This document shows positions 1-7,735 of a stretch of 64,000 nucleotides of DNA, piece by piece. The notes beneath the pieces are model-generated. The model did not search any database, was not told where the DNA came from, and worked only from the letters and a program-made list of their open reading frames with translations. How positions within the stretch are numbered: the first letter of the stretch is position 1; each line of letters starts with the position of its first letter. This DNA is from Sphaerisporangium aureirubrum (GTDB lineage Bacteria; Actinomycetota; Actinomycetes; Streptosporangiales; Streptosporangiaceae), in the NCBI RefSeq assembly GCF_042658925.1, contig NZ_JBHSRF010000003.1, positions 124,001-188,000 of the forward strand, read 5' to 3'. The translations under genes were made by a program, and so were the position numbers.

Positions 1-765
1 CTGGTCATCGTGGGTGCGGGCCTGGTCGGCGCGATCGCGTGGAACCTCATCACGTGGTACTTCGGCCTGCCCTCCTCCAGCAGCCACGCCCTGATCGGCG
101 GGCTCGTCGGCTCGGCCCTCGCCGCCTCCAGCGACATCCTGTGGAGCGGCGTGGTGGAGAAGGTCGTCATCCCGATGGTGATCTCGCCCCTGGTCGGTTT
201 CCTGCTGGGCGGCATCATCATGATCGCCATATTGTGGATCTTCCGCCGGGCCAACCCCCACAAGGCGACCCGCGGTTTCCGGTACGCCCAGTCGATCTCG
301 GCCGCGGCCATGGCGCTCGGCCACGGCCTGCAGGACGCGCAGAAGACGATGGGCGTCATCTTCCTCGCGCTGTACACCGGCGGGTACGTGGCGGCCTCCG
401 ACCCGATCCCGCAGTGGGTGATCCTCTCCGCTGCGGCGGCGATCTCGCTCGGCACGTACGCCGGCGGCTGGCGCATCATGCGCACGCTCGGCCGTAAGAT
501 CATCCACCTGAACCCGGCCCAGGGCTTCGCGGCCGAGACGGCGGCGTCGGTGGTGCTCTACACGATGGCCATCGCGGCCAAGGCCCCCGTCTCCACGACC
601 CACACCATCACCAGCGCCATCATGGGCGTCGGCGCTACCAAGCGGCTGTCGGCGGTGCGGTGGGGCGTGGCGGGGAACATCCTGGTCGCGTGGGTGCTCA
701 CCATCCCGGCGGCGGCGGTGGTGGCCGCGCTGACGTACTGGGCGCTGCACTGGGTCGTCGAGTAA
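1..765 (+). CDS. Inorganic phosphate transporter, PiT family (5' end outside window)
   Basis: This is the C-terminal part of a PHO4/PiT-type low-affinity phosphate permease of the cytoplasmic membrane. The frame is open from base 1, so the gene begins upstream. The visible ~254 residues hold at least five hydrophobic segments. They also hold two copies of the family signature: 'GLPSSSSHALIGG' near the start and 'APVSTTHTITSAIMG' late. In this family these duplicated motifs line the substrate path. The stop is TAA at 763-765. Next, on the other strand, is mshD. The call is secure, but the exact subtype (PitA or PitB) cannot be told from half a protein. Confidence 0.93.
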   Translation: MVIVGAGLVGAIAWNLITWYFGLPSSSSHALIGGLVGSALAASSDILWSGVVEKVVIPMVISPLVGFLLGGIIMIAILWIFRRANPHKATRGFRYAQSISAAAMALGHGLQDAQKTMGVIFLALYTGGYVAASDPIPQWVILSAAAAISLGTYAGGWRIMRTLGRKIIHLNPAQGFAAETAASVVLYTMAIAAKAPVSTTHTITSAIMGVGATKRLSAVRWGVAGNILVAWVLTIPAAAVVAALTYWALHWVVE

Positions 766-833
766 TTCACGTAACCAAATTGTGACTGAAAACCGTGGAA
801 TACGCACGGTATCGGTGAGGGCACGGCGGGGTG

Positions 834-1727
834 TCACCCGTGGCTGTACATCACGTCGACGTCCCAGCGGGCGAACCCGAGCGCGGTGTACAGCCGGATG
901 GCGGCCGGATTGTCCTCGTCCACGTAGAGCATCACCTCGGGGAGGCCCCGGGACCGCAGGTAGGTCAGCCCGGCGACGGTGAGCGCCTTGCCGAGGCCGC
1001 CGCCCTGTTCGTCCGGGTCCACGCCCACGACGTACACCTCGCCGAGGTCGCCGGGGTCGCCGTGCACCTTCGTCCAGTGGAAGCCCACCAGCCGCGGCGG
1101 GTCCTCGCGGACGGCGAGGAAGAACCCCGCCGGGTCGAACCACGACTCCTGCTCGCGCCGCCGCAGGTCCTCGGAGGTCCAGGACCCCTGCTCGGGGTGG
1201 TGGGCGAACGCGCGGGCGTTCAGCTTGAGCCACGCGTCGTCGTCCGAGCCGGGCCGGAACGCGCGCAGCCGCACCCCGGCGGGCAGGTGGACGGACGGCA
1301 GCGGCTCGGCCAGGGGCCGGCCCATCCGCCAGAGCGACCGGGCCTTGGTGAAGCCCAGCGCGGCGGCCAGCCGTTCCGCCCCGGGATGCCCGCCGTGCGC
1401 CCACAGGCGCAGCCGCCCGCCCGCCTCGTCGAGCGTGGCCCCGAGCAGGTGCCGCCCGAAGCCGCGCCCGCGGAAGCCGGGGTGGACGACCAGCTCGCCG
1501 CTCGGGCCCTCGGCGGGATCGGCGGGGTCGATGTGCGCGAAGCCCGTGAGCGTGGTGCCGTCGTACAGCAGCAGGGCGCGGGAGCCGGGGCCGCCGCCGT
1601 AGCGCAGGTGGAGCATCGCGTGCTCGTTGAGGGGGCTGACCGAGTCGGCGCGGGTGGCGGCCTCCACCAGGGCGGCCACCGCCGCCGCCTCCTGCTCGTC
1701 GAGCCGCTCGCGGACGTCCACTCTCAT
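834..1727 (-). CDS. mshD: Mycothiol synthase MshD
   Basis: This 297-aa protein of two tandem GNAT acetyltransferase domains would transfer the acetyl group from acetyl-CoA to Cys-GlcN-Ins, the last step of mycothiol synthesis. The first domain has 'HPGFRGRGFGRHLL' (CoA-binding loop, about residues 81-94). The second has 'GLGKALTVAGL' and ends in 'VMLYVDEDNPAAIRLYTALG', the usual GNAT C-terminal signature. Length matches known MshD (about 300 aa). The ATG follows a TAGAGT hexamer by 6 nt, so the mRNA is probably leaderless. It is divergent from the nucleotidase gene. mshA lies 41 kb away in the same window. Confidence 0.93.
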   Translation of the reverse strand: MRVDVRERLDEQEAAAVAALVEAATRADSVSPLNEHAMLHLRYGGGPGSRALLLYDGTTLTGFAHIDPADPAEGPSGELVVHPGFRGRGFGRHLLGATLDEAGGRLRLWAHGGHPGAERLAAALGFTKARSLWRMGRPLAEPLPSVHLPAGVRLRAFRPGSDDDAWLKLNARAFAHHPEQGSWTSEDLRRREQESWFDPAGFFLAVREDPPRLVGFHWTKVHGDPGDLGEVYVVGVDPDEQGGGLGKALTVAGLTYLRSRGLPEVMLYVDEDNPAAIRLYTALGFARWDVDVMYSHG

Positions 1728-1733
1728 GGTCGA

Positions 1734-1739
1734 ACTCTA
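1734..1739 (-). promoter_or_regulatory. -10 hexamer of mshD (leaderless)
   Basis: TAGAGT on the minus strand ends 6 nt before the mshD ATG (1727), which places the transcription start on or next to the start codon. No ribosome binding site lies between. Confidence 0.5.
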
Positions 1740-1827
1740 ATCTGGCAGAAGACGCCATCAACTGGCGGGGTAAATCGTTACCTGTGGTTCGTTTTATGCT
1801 GAGCTGACGTCCCTAGTGTCGTGGGCT

Positions 1828-3552
1828 ATGAGCTCAGGAACGTTCCTGCGGACCGCGGTCGCCGGCCTAGTAGTGGCCGCCGGTCTCGCGGTGGCCGTCG
1901 CCGCTCCGGCGTCGGCCCACCCCAAACCGCCCAAGCCCCCCAAGCCGCCCGTGACGGTCCCCGTCCGGCTGGTCGCCATCAACGACTTCCACGGCAACCT
2001 GGAGCCCCCCACCGGCTCCGGCGGCGCCATCGTCAACGAGAGCGGCACGTCGGTCCCCGCCGGCGGCGCCGCCTTCATGGCGACCCACCTGAAGTCGCTG
2101 GTGAACCGGGACACCGCCGTCGTGGCCGCGGGCGACCTGATCGGCGCGACGCCGCTGATCTCCGCCGCCTTCCACGACGAGCCCACCGTCGAGCTGCTCG
2201 GCAAGCTCGGCCTGGACGTCTCCAGCGTCGGCAACCACGAGTTCGACGAGGGAATCGCCGAGCTCAAGCGCATCCAGAACGGCGGCTGCCACCCCGTCGA
2301 CGGATGCTCCCCGGCGGGCCGCTGGAAGGGCGCCAAGTACGAGTACCTCGGCGCCAACGTCCTGAAGGAGGACAGCGGCAGGTACGCCCTCCCGCCGGTC
2401 GCCATCAAGAAGATCAACGGCGTGAAGGTCGGCTTCATCGGCCTGGTCACCCAGACCACGCCGACCATCGTGACCGCCGCCGGCATCGAGGGCCTCGAGT
2501 TCGCCGAGGAGGTCGAGTCGGGCAACCGCGCGGCCCGGCTGCTGCGCCTCGCGGGCGTGAAGGCCATCGTGGCGCTGGTGCACGAGGGTGACTCGGTCGC
2601 CCCGAACCAGAGCCCGGACGCCTGCCCGGTCACCCCGGCCGCGGGCACCCGGATCGCCCAGGGCCTCAGCCCGGACGTGGACCTCGTCGTCATGGGTCAC
2701 TCCCACCAGGCCTACATCTGCAAGACGCAGGACCCGGCGGGCCAGGACCGCTACTACACCCAGGGCTCGTCGTTCGGCCGCGTGCTGACCACGATCGACT
2801 TCCAGGTGGACAAGAAGACCGGTGAGGTCGTCCGCTCGTCGGTGGTGCCGGACAACCACGTCGTCACCCGCGACGTGACGGCCGACCCGGCGACCAGCAC
2901 GTTCGTGCAGACCTGGAAGGACCGGGTCTCGACGGTGGCCAACAAGCCCATCGGCAACATCACCGCCGACATCGGCCGCACCGCCGCCCCGTCGGGTGAG
3001 ACGCCGCTCGGCGACCTGATCGCGGACGCGCAGCTGGAGGCCACCAGGACCGGCGGCAACGCCGAGATCGCGCTGATGAACCCCGGCGGCGTGCGCGCCG
3101 ACCTGACCTTCGCCCAGAGCGGGTCGGAGGGCAACGGGGTCGTGACGTACGGCGAGGCGTTCACCGTCCAGCCGTTCAACAACCTCATGCAGGTCGTCAC
3201 GCTGACCGGCGCGCGGCTGGACGCGCTGCTGGAGCAGCAGTGGCAGAGCGGCGGCACGGTCACCCGCATCCTGCAGCCGTCCGCGTCGCTGACCTACACG
3301 ATGAACCTCTCGCAGCCGATCGGCTCGCGGGTGTCGGACATCAAGATCAATGGCGTGGCGGTCACCGACGCGCAGCAGATCAGGGTCGCGGCGAACAACT
3401 TCCTGGTCGGCGGCGGTGACGGCTTCAGCGTCTTCCGCGAGGGCACCGACCTGTGGAGCGGGCCGCTGGACATCGACGCGCTGGTCGCCTACTTCGGTGC
3501 CCACACGCCGATCGCCCCGCCCGCGGTGGGCCGCATCACGCTCGCCGGATAG
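1828..3552 (+). CDS. Secreted 5'-nucleotidase / metallophosphoesterase
   Basis: This 574-aa exported enzyme of the UshA/5'-nucleotidase family would dephosphorylate extracellular nucleotides. A Sec signal peptide covers about residues 1-31 ('VAAGLAVAVAAPASA'), followed by a proline/lysine-rich linker. The metallophosphatase domain shows the metal-binding sequence 'INDFHGN', then 'GDLIGATP', 'GNHEFDEG' and 'VMGHSHQ'. The C-terminal 5_nucleotid domain has 'NPGGVRADL' and 'ANNFLVGGGDGF'. ATG 1828 is preferred over GTG 1816 because it gives a cleaner signal peptide. No strong Shine-Dalgarno is visible. Placement between a phosphate permease and glnR suggests nutrient scavenging. Confidence 0.92.
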   Translation: MSSGTFLRTAVAGLVVAAGLAVAVAAPASAHPKPPKPPKPPVTVPVRLVAINDFHGNLEPPTGSGGAIVNESGTSVPAGGAAFMATHLKSLVNRDTAVVAAGDLIGATPLISAAFHDEPTVELLGKLGLDVSSVGNHEFDEGIAELKRIQNGGCHPVDGCSPAGRWKGAKYEYLGANVLKEDSGRYALPPVAIKKINGVKVGFIGLVTQTTPTIVTAAGIEGLEFAEEVESGNRAARLLRLAGVKAIVALVHEGDSVAPNQSPDACPVTPAAGTRIAQGLSPDVDLVVMGHSHQAYICKTQDPAGQDRYYTQGSSFGRVLTTIDFQVDKKTGEVVRSSVVPDNHVVTRDVTADPATSTFVQTWKDRVSTVANKPIGNITADIGRTAAPSGETPLGDLIADAQLEATRTGGNAEIALMNPGGVRADLTFAQSGSEGNGVVTYGEAFTVQPFNNLMQVVTLTGARLDALLEQQWQSGGTVTRILQPSASLTYTMNLSQPIGSRVSDIKINGVAVTDAQQIRVAANNFLVGGGDGFSVFREGTDLWSGPLDIDALVAYFGAHTPIAPPAVGRITLAG

Positions 3553-3564
3553 CACAGACCGTCC

Positions 3565-3596
3565 CGGGCTCGCCCTCTTGAAGGAGGGCGAGCCCG
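3565..3596. terminator. Bidirectional terminator between nucleotidase gene and glnR
   Basis: A perfect 13-bp GC-rich inverted repeat with a 6-nt loop lies between two convergent genes, 13 nt after the nucleotidase stop and 16 nt from the glnR stop. Confidence 0.85.
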
Positions 3597-3611
3597 CGGA
3601 TCGGCCGGTGT

Positions 3612-4331
3612 CTAGCGGTGGACGGGCGCGGGCTCGCGCTCGTCGATCTGCTCCCCGCCGCGGTCCGGGACGAAGCGGTACCCGACGTTGCGCACCGTGC
3701 CGATCAGCGACTCGTACTCGGCGCCCAGCTTGGCGCGCAGGCGCCGCACGTGGACGTCGACGGTGCGGGTGCCGCCGAAGTAGTCGTATCCCCACACCTC
3801 CTGCAGCAGCTGGGCGCGGGTGAAGACCCGGCCTGGGTGCTGCGCGAGGTACTTGAGCAGCTCGAACTCCTTGAACGTGAGGTCGAGGGCGCGATTGCGC
3901 AGCCGGGCCGTGTAGGTGGCCTCGTCGATCGAAAGATCGCCGCTGCGGATCTCGTCCGGAACCTCGTCGCTCGCGGAGATGGACATGCGGCCGACGGCGA
4001 GCCGGAGCCGCGCCTCGACCTCCGCGGGTCCCGCCGTGTCGAGGAGAACGTCGTCGGCTCCCCATTCGGCGGTCATCGCGGCCAGCCCGCCTTCGGTGAC
4101 GATCACCATCAGCGGGCAGTCGATACCAGTGGTCCGGAGGAGGCGGCACAGGCTCTTGGCATGTACGAGCTCCCTCCGGGCGTCGACCAGGACGGCGTCG
4201 GCCGGCGGCGCGTCGATCAGAGCGGACGCCTCGGCGGGCGCCACACGGACCGAGTGAAGGAGCAGCCCAAGTGCGGGCAGGACCTCAGCAGAGGGCTCCA
4301 ATGCGTTGGTGAGCAGCAGCAGATTACTCAC
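3612..4331 (-). CDS. glnR: GlnR, orphan OmpR-type nitrogen regulator
   Basis: This 239-aa winged-helix response regulator controls nitrogen assimilation genes in actinobacteria. The N-terminal receiver-like half begins 'SNLLLLTNALEPSAEVLPAL', as I recall for Streptomyces GlnR. It lacks the usual acidic phosphorylation pocket, consistent with the atypical, kinase-free GlnR group. The C-terminal Trans_reg_C domain has 'LTFKEFELLKYLAQHPGRVF' and 'GGTRTVDVHVRRLRAKLG'. It starts at GTG 4331 after a strong GAGGAGG. The neighbours (mshD, DUF2993, thioredoxin, sseA) match what I recall around mycobacterial Rv0818. No partner kinase lies beside it. Confidence 0.93.
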   Translation of the reverse strand: MSNLLLLTNALEPSAEVLPALGLLLHSVRVAPAEASALIDAPPADAVLVDARRELVHAKSLCRLLRTTGIDCPLMVIVTEGGLAAMTAEWGADDVLLDTAGPAEVEARLRLAVGRMSISASDEVPDEIRSGDLSIDEATYTARLRNRALDLTFKEFELLKYLAQHPGRVFTRAQLLQEVWGYDYFGGTRTVDVHVRRLRAKLGAEYESLIGTVRNVGYRFVPDRGGEQIDEREPAPVHR

Positions 4332-4643
4332 AGCACCTCCTCATCCAGAGGCTGATCGGGGAGTGAGAGGACGCGGCTTCGCTCACTCACCGCATCGGCC
4401 TCCTCCCCGCGTTGTGACGGCGCAGCCGTACAAAACACGTAAAGGACCCGGGGGCTTCATCGCCCAGGTCCCGTCAGTACGTGAGGATAGCCCACGGGAA
4501 AGATGCGTCCATAGGCCGGTCACCTGTGAACGACCTATCACCCGGGAAATACGCGGGAAATACGCGTAACCGAGCCCTTGCCGTGTGTTACCCGCGTACC
4601 GCGAGGCGAGGGCCGGGTCGCGGCTGGGAAGGGCAGGTCACTG
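4332..4643. promoter_or_regulatory. Intergenic region between glnR and the thiS-like gene
   Basis: These 312 bp separate divergent genes. They contain the glnR ribosome binding site and a hairpin at 4444-4471 (GGACC/GGTCC plus an inner GGGC/GCCC pairing). They also hold two perfect 11-bp tandem repeats at 4543-4564. No open frame with plausible codon use was found. Confidence 0.6.
4543..4564. repeat. Two 11-bp direct repeats, possible operator
   Basis: CGGGAAATACG occurs twice head to tail. A period of 11 bp, one helical turn, is typical of direct-repeat sites for OmpR-family regulators, and glnR is transcribed divergently from here. It does not match the GlnR half-site consensus well, so the binding factor is unknown. 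Confidence 0.5.
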
Positions 4644-4901
4644 ATGGCAAAAGGTACAGTCCGTTACTGGGCGGCGGCCAAGGAGGCCGCGGGTGTCGCC
4701 GAGGAACCGTTCGATGCGGCAACTCTGGCTGATCTGGTGGCAAAAATCACATTAAAATATGAGAATCCGGATTTGGAGCGCGTGCTGGGTCTCTCGTCCT
4801 TCCTCGTGGACGGCGACCCCGCGGGCACCCGGGATCCGCGCACGGTCGCGCTGAAGGACGGCGCGGTCGTGGAGGTCCTGCCACCCTTCGCCGGTGGGTG
4901 A
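4644..4901 (+). CDS. MoaD/ThiS-family sulfur carrier protein
   Basis: This 85-aa ubiquitin-fold protein starts 'MAKGTVRYWAAAKEAAG' and ends in 'EVLPPFAGG'. The C-terminal diglycine is the site that is adenylated and thiocarboxylated in MoaD and ThiS carriers. ATG 4644 is chosen because it gives the family's normal length; an in-frame start at 4578 would add an unlikely arginine-rich stretch. GGGAAGGGCAGG lies upstream. It is first in a run that leads to thioredoxin and sulfurtransferase genes, so a sulfur-transfer role fits. Whether it serves molybdopterin, cysteine or another pathway cannot be told. Confidence 0.85.
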   Translation: MAKGTVRYWAAAKEAAGVAEEPFDAATLADLVAKITLKYENPDLERVLGLSSFLVDGDPAGTRDPRTVALKDGAVVEVLPPFAGG

Positions 4902-4976
4902 GCGTTTCGCCCCCGGACCCCGGGGGAGTTGGCCGGACGCGGATGCTCTCCGCATGTGGATCCCCGAAGGAGTCGG

Positions 4977-5654
4977 ATGCGCAAGTTCTTGGTCTTCCTG
5001 ATCCTGCTCGCCGTCGCCCTCGTCGTCCTCGACCGCGTCGCCGTCTCCGGCGTGCAGAGTGAGATCGCCCGCCAGATCGCCGCCAAGTACGACCTGTCGA
5101 GCGAGCCGAAGGTCGAGGTGCGCGGCATCCCCTTCCTCACCCAGGCGGTCGCCGGGCACTACGACGAGATCAGCGTCGGCATCGGTGAGATGACCACCCC
5201 GGACGGCGCGAGGGTCTCCCGCATCGACGCCGTCCTGTACGGCGTGCGCGCCCCGCTGATGGACCTGATCCAGAGCCCCGCCACGGCCGACATCCGCGCC
5301 GACCGCGTCACCGGCACCGTGGTGATCTCCAAGGAGACCCTGGACCGGCGCGCCCCGCGCGGCCTGAAGGTGACCGGTGGCGGCGACGACTCCCTCAACG
5401 TCACCGGCAAGATCACCGTGGCGGGGATCGAGATCCCGGTGAACGCCACGATGAAGATCTCGGTCGTCTCCGGCGGCATCCGCCTGACCCCGGAGAAGGT
5501 CAACGGCACGCAGGTGCCCGACGCCGCCCGCCTGCTCAGCTTCAACGTGCCCATCAAGGACCTCCCCCTCAGCCTGAAGATCAAGAGCGTGCGGAGCACC
5601 TCCGAGGGATTGGCCGTCGAAGGCACCGCCACGGACGTGCCGCTACGTGCCTGA
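4977..5654 (+). CDS. DUF2993 (LmeA-like) membrane-anchored lipid-binding protein
   Basis: This 225-aa protein has an N-terminal signal anchor ('FLVFLILLAVALVVLD') followed by a DUF2993 domain with alternating beta strands, including 'VEVRGIPFLTQAVAGHYDEI'. The family includes mycobacterial LmeA, a periplasmic phospholipid-binding protein that acts in lipomannan mannosylation; Rv0817c, its gene, has the same neighbourhood as I recall it. ATG 4977 is chosen because of GAAGGAG 5 nt upstream; the frame is open further upstream without a site. Its stop overlaps the start of the sigma factor gene by 8 nt, so the two are probably translationally coupled. Confidence 0.85.
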   Translation: MRKFLVFLILLAVALVVLDRVAVSGVQSEIARQIAAKYDLSSEPKVEVRGIPFLTQAVAGHYDEISVGIGEMTTPDGARVSRIDAVLYGVRAPLMDLIQSPATADIRADRVTGTVVISKETLDRRAPRGLKVTGGGDDSLNVTGKITVAGIEIPVNATMKISVVSGGIRLTPEKVNGTQVPDAARLLSFNVPIKDLPLSLKIKSVRSTSEGLAVEGTATDVPLRA

Positions 5655-6198
5655 ACCGGACCGGCCCGCCGTACGTCATGAGTCTGTGAGCCCCGCCGGA
5701 ACAGCCGACGAGCAGCTGATCAGGACTCTTTTCGACGAACACGCGGGGTCACTCTATGGTTACGTGTTGCGATTGACGGGCGATCCGGGCAAGGCGGAGG
5801 ACGTGGTTCAGGAGACGCTGCTGCGAGCGTGGAAGCATCCGGACATGCTGGAGGGCCGTCCGGTGCGGGCCTGGCTGTTCACCGTCGCCCGCAACCTCGT
5901 CGTCGACCACCACCGCGCCCGCAAGTCCCGCCCTCCGGAGACCGGTGACGAGGCGCTGGCCGTGATCCCGGCCGACGACGAGCTGGACCGCGCCGTGGAG
6001 TCGTGGGCCATCGCCGACGCCATCGCGGCGCTGCGTCCCGAGCATCGCGAGGTGCTCCTGGAGACCTATTACCGCGGCCGTTCTGTGAAGGAGGCGGCCG
6101 AGATCCTGGGCATCCCCGCCGGAACCGTCAAGTCCCGCACCTATTACGCCCTGCGCGCGCTGAAGCTCGCCCTGGAGGAACGAGGGCTGGCGCCATGA
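5647..6198 (+). CDS. ECF-type RNA polymerase sigma factor
   Basis: This 183-aa sigma-70 family protein has region 2 at about residues 22-92, including 'AEDVVQETLLRAWKHPD' and 'RAWLFTVARNLVVDHHRAR'. Region 4 is at about residues 120-175, with 'LRPEHREVLLETYYRGRSVK' and 'IPAGTVKSRTYYAL'. GTG 5647 lies inside the end of the previous gene. ATGA couples its stop to the anti-sigma gene. The pair resembles the SigL/RslA type, in which a zinc-binding anti-sigma factor senses oxidation. That would suit the thioredoxin and sulfurtransferase genes next door, but this is inferred from context. Confidence 0.92.
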   Translation: MPEPDRPAVRHESVSPAGTADEQLIRTLFDEHAGSLYGYVLRLTGDPGKAEDVVQETLLRAWKHPDMLEGRPVRAWLFTVARNLVVDHHRARKSRPPETGDEALAVIPADDELDRAVESWAIADAIAALRPEHREVLLETYYRGRSVKEAAEILGIPAGTVKSRTYYALRALKLALEERGLAP

Positions 6199-7007
6199 CC
6201 TGCGAGGAGGTACGGATGTCGCTCGGCGCGCACGTCCTCGGCGCGCTGGAGCCGGAGGAGGCCGTCCTGGTGGAGGCGCACCTGGCGACCTGCCCGGAAT
6301 GCCGGGACGAGCTGGCCGGGCTCACCGGGCTGACCGCGATGCTCGCCCGGGTCGGCGAGGAGGACATCGAGCAGGTGGGCCGCCCGCCGCACGCCGTGCT
6401 CGACCGCCTGATCACGACGTCGGCGCGCCGCAGGAGGCTGAACCGCGTCGTGCTCGGCCTCGCGGCGACACTGGTCACGGTCGCCCTCGGCGGCACGGCC
6501 TTCCTCAGCTTCGCCGGCGGGGGGCCGGCGAGCGACGCCGGCGCGCCGGCCGCCCTGGCGTCGGCGCCGACCCCGAACCCCAGCCCCGAGGCGGCGGCCG
6601 GGCAGCGGCGCAGCATGGAGCAGGACACCGCCGACCAGCCGATGCTCGCCACGGGGTCGGCCGTCCCGCCGGGCGAGACGCCGATGCTCCAGAAGGGCGA
6701 CGCCGCCTCCGAGGTGTCGGGCCGGCAGAACGGCGTGAGCGCCTTCCTCACCATGACCCCGGGGACCAAGGGCACCGCGATCACGGTGCAGCTGTCCGGC
6801 GTCCCGAGCGGCACCTCCTGCCGCGTGACCGCGGTCGGGCGGAACGGCACCAGGGCCCCCGCGGGCAGCTGGACGGTCGAGAAGGCCGACTACCGCGACG
6901 GCATGGCGACCTTCACCGGGCACACCGAGCTGCTGCCCGCGACGATCGAAGGATTCGACATCAGCACCTCGACCGGACGCCGCCTGCTGTGGCTACCCTT
7001 GCCGTGA
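6195..7007 (+). CDS. zf-HC2 anti-sigma factor, membrane-anchored
   Basis: This 270-aa protein would hold the upstream sigma factor inactive at the membrane. The N-terminal zinc-finger domain shows the HxxxCxxC signature as 'HLATCPEC' (about residues 30-37). Next comes a cytoplasmic linker and one transmembrane helix ('VVLGLAATLVTVALGGTAFL', about residues 90-110). The Pro/Ala-rich outer part ends in a compact beta-rich domain ('FLTMTPGTKGTAITVQLSGV'). The HxxxCxxC form is typical of redox-sensitive ZAS proteins. ATG 6195 overlaps the sigma factor stop by 4 nt. The last 50 residues resemble the extracytoplasmic domain often seen in actinobacterial anti-sigma proteins. Confidence 0.9.
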   Translation: MTCEEVRMSLGAHVLGALEPEEAVLVEAHLATCPECRDELAGLTGLTAMLARVGEEDIEQVGRPPHAVLDRLITTSARRRRLNRVVLGLAATLVTVALGGTAFLSFAGGGPASDAGAPAALASAPTPNPSPEAAAGQRRSMEQDTADQPMLATGSAVPPGETPMLQKGDAASEVSGRQNGVSAFLTMTPGTKGTAITVQLSGVPSGTSCRVTAVGRNGTRAPAGSWTVEKADYRDGMATFTGHTELLPATIEGFDISTSTGRRLLWLPLP

Positions 7008-7045
7008 GCACCGCGCGTTTCGCGGTGCGCGCGGTGAGGAGTGAG

Positions 7046-7375
7046 ATGGAGACCGTGTCGCCGGCCGACCTCGGCGCCGAGCTGGGCGAACGCGCCACGC
7101 TGGTCCACTTCTCCACGGCCTTCTGCCAGCCGTGCCGGGCCACCAGGCGCATATTGGGAGAGGTGGCCGAGATGGTCGCCGGGGTGCGTCACGTCGAGGT
7201 GGACGCCGAGTCGAGCCTTGACCTGGTCAGGCGGCTCGGCGTGGAGAGCACGCCGACGGTGTTCGTGCTGGACGCGAGCGGCCGCGTGCTGAAGCGCGCG
7301 AGCGGCCTGCCCCGAAAAGCGGACGTGATCGCGGTACTCGGGCGCACTGTATCTCACGAAACGGACGCGACGTGA
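7046..7375 (+). CDS. Thioredoxin-like protein (ThiX type)
   Basis: This 109-aa thioredoxin-fold protein has the redox motif 'FCQPCRATRR' at about residues 25-34 and the cis-proline segment 'VESTPTVFVLD'. CQPC replaces the classical CGPC. It probably reduces or exchanges disulfides in the cytosol; no signal peptide is present. Start ATG 7046 has GAGGAG 4 nt upstream; GTG 7034 in frame is the alternative. Thioredoxin next to sseA and DUF1416 is conserved in mycobacteria as I recall (Rv0816c-Rv0814c). The -35 hexamer of the next promoter overlaps its stop codon. Confidence 0.9.
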   Translation: METVSPADLGAELGERATLVHFSTAFCQPCRATRRILGEVAEMVAGVRHVEVDAESSLDLVRRLGVESTPTVFVLDASGRVLKRASGLPRKADVIAVLGRTVSHETDAT

Positions 7376-7400
7376 CAGATGCCGGGACCAGAGGTACTGT
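7372..7400 (+). promoter_or_regulatory. Promoter of the Cys leader / sseA operon
   Basis: The -35 GTGACA (7372-7377) and -10 TACTGT (7395-7400) are separated by exactly 17 bp. The expected start of transcription is at 7407-7408, the A of the leader-peptide ATG. The -35 overlaps the stop codon of the thioredoxin gene. Confidence 0.75.
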
Positions 7401-7407
7401 CGTGGAC

Positions 7408-7488
7408 ATGACTTCCTCGACAGAGCTGACCAAGCGGCGGGCGGTTGATTTCTGCCGCGTCGCCACCGCGCTCTGTCGTATTGCCTGA
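7408..7488 (+). CDS. Cysteine leader peptide (uORF) of sseA
   Basis: This 26-codon ORF begins 'MTSSTELTKRRAVDFC' and ends 'RVATALCRIA'. The 'LTKRRAVDxCRVA' core matches, from memory, the actinobacterial Ms5788A-type cysteine-rich leader peptides that precede sulfurtransferase genes. There, slow translation at Cys codons changes expression of the downstream gene. Here the cysteines are at positions 16 and 23. The ATG coincides with the predicted transcription start, so translation would be leaderless. The peptide is far too short for ordinary gene callers. It lies 247 nt before sseA. Confidence 0.8.
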   Translation: MTSSTELTKRRAVDFCRVATALCRIA

Positions 7489-7735
7489 GGGCGATCCGTC
7501 GCGGCCCGCACCGCCACCGATCTGAAGAGTGCCCGTTCCCATCGGCACGACCCCTTCAGGAGCATCCCGTCATGCAGGTCCAACTCGCAGGTGCCCGCGC
7601 TTCGGCGCGATCGTGGCCTGCGCACGGGTCGGCGGCCCTGCTCGCCACGTTCCTGAACAGCGCTTCCCGGCACGTCCGGGCCGCGCCCAACGTACATGAT
7701 CACCCGCCGCTAACCCGATAACGGGAGGTTCCCCA
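7489..7735 (+). promoter_or_regulatory. Attenuator-like leader RNA between uORF and sseA
   Basis: These 247 nt have no recognised gene. A GTGCC/GGCAC hairpin lies near 7526-7545. A 49-codon frame (ATG 7572, stop 7720) has AGGAG 9 nt before it but mixed codon use. At the 3' end CCCG-ATAA-CGGG (7714-7725), extended by AACC/GGTT, pairs with the sseA Shine-Dalgarno. The likely role is to couple sseA translation to the cysteine leader; this is inferred. Confidence 0.5.

Noticed and set aside
1867..4149. 760-codon minus-strand frame across nucleotidase and glnR
   Set aside because: It overlaps two well-supported genes in other frames and has Arg/Gly-rich composition.
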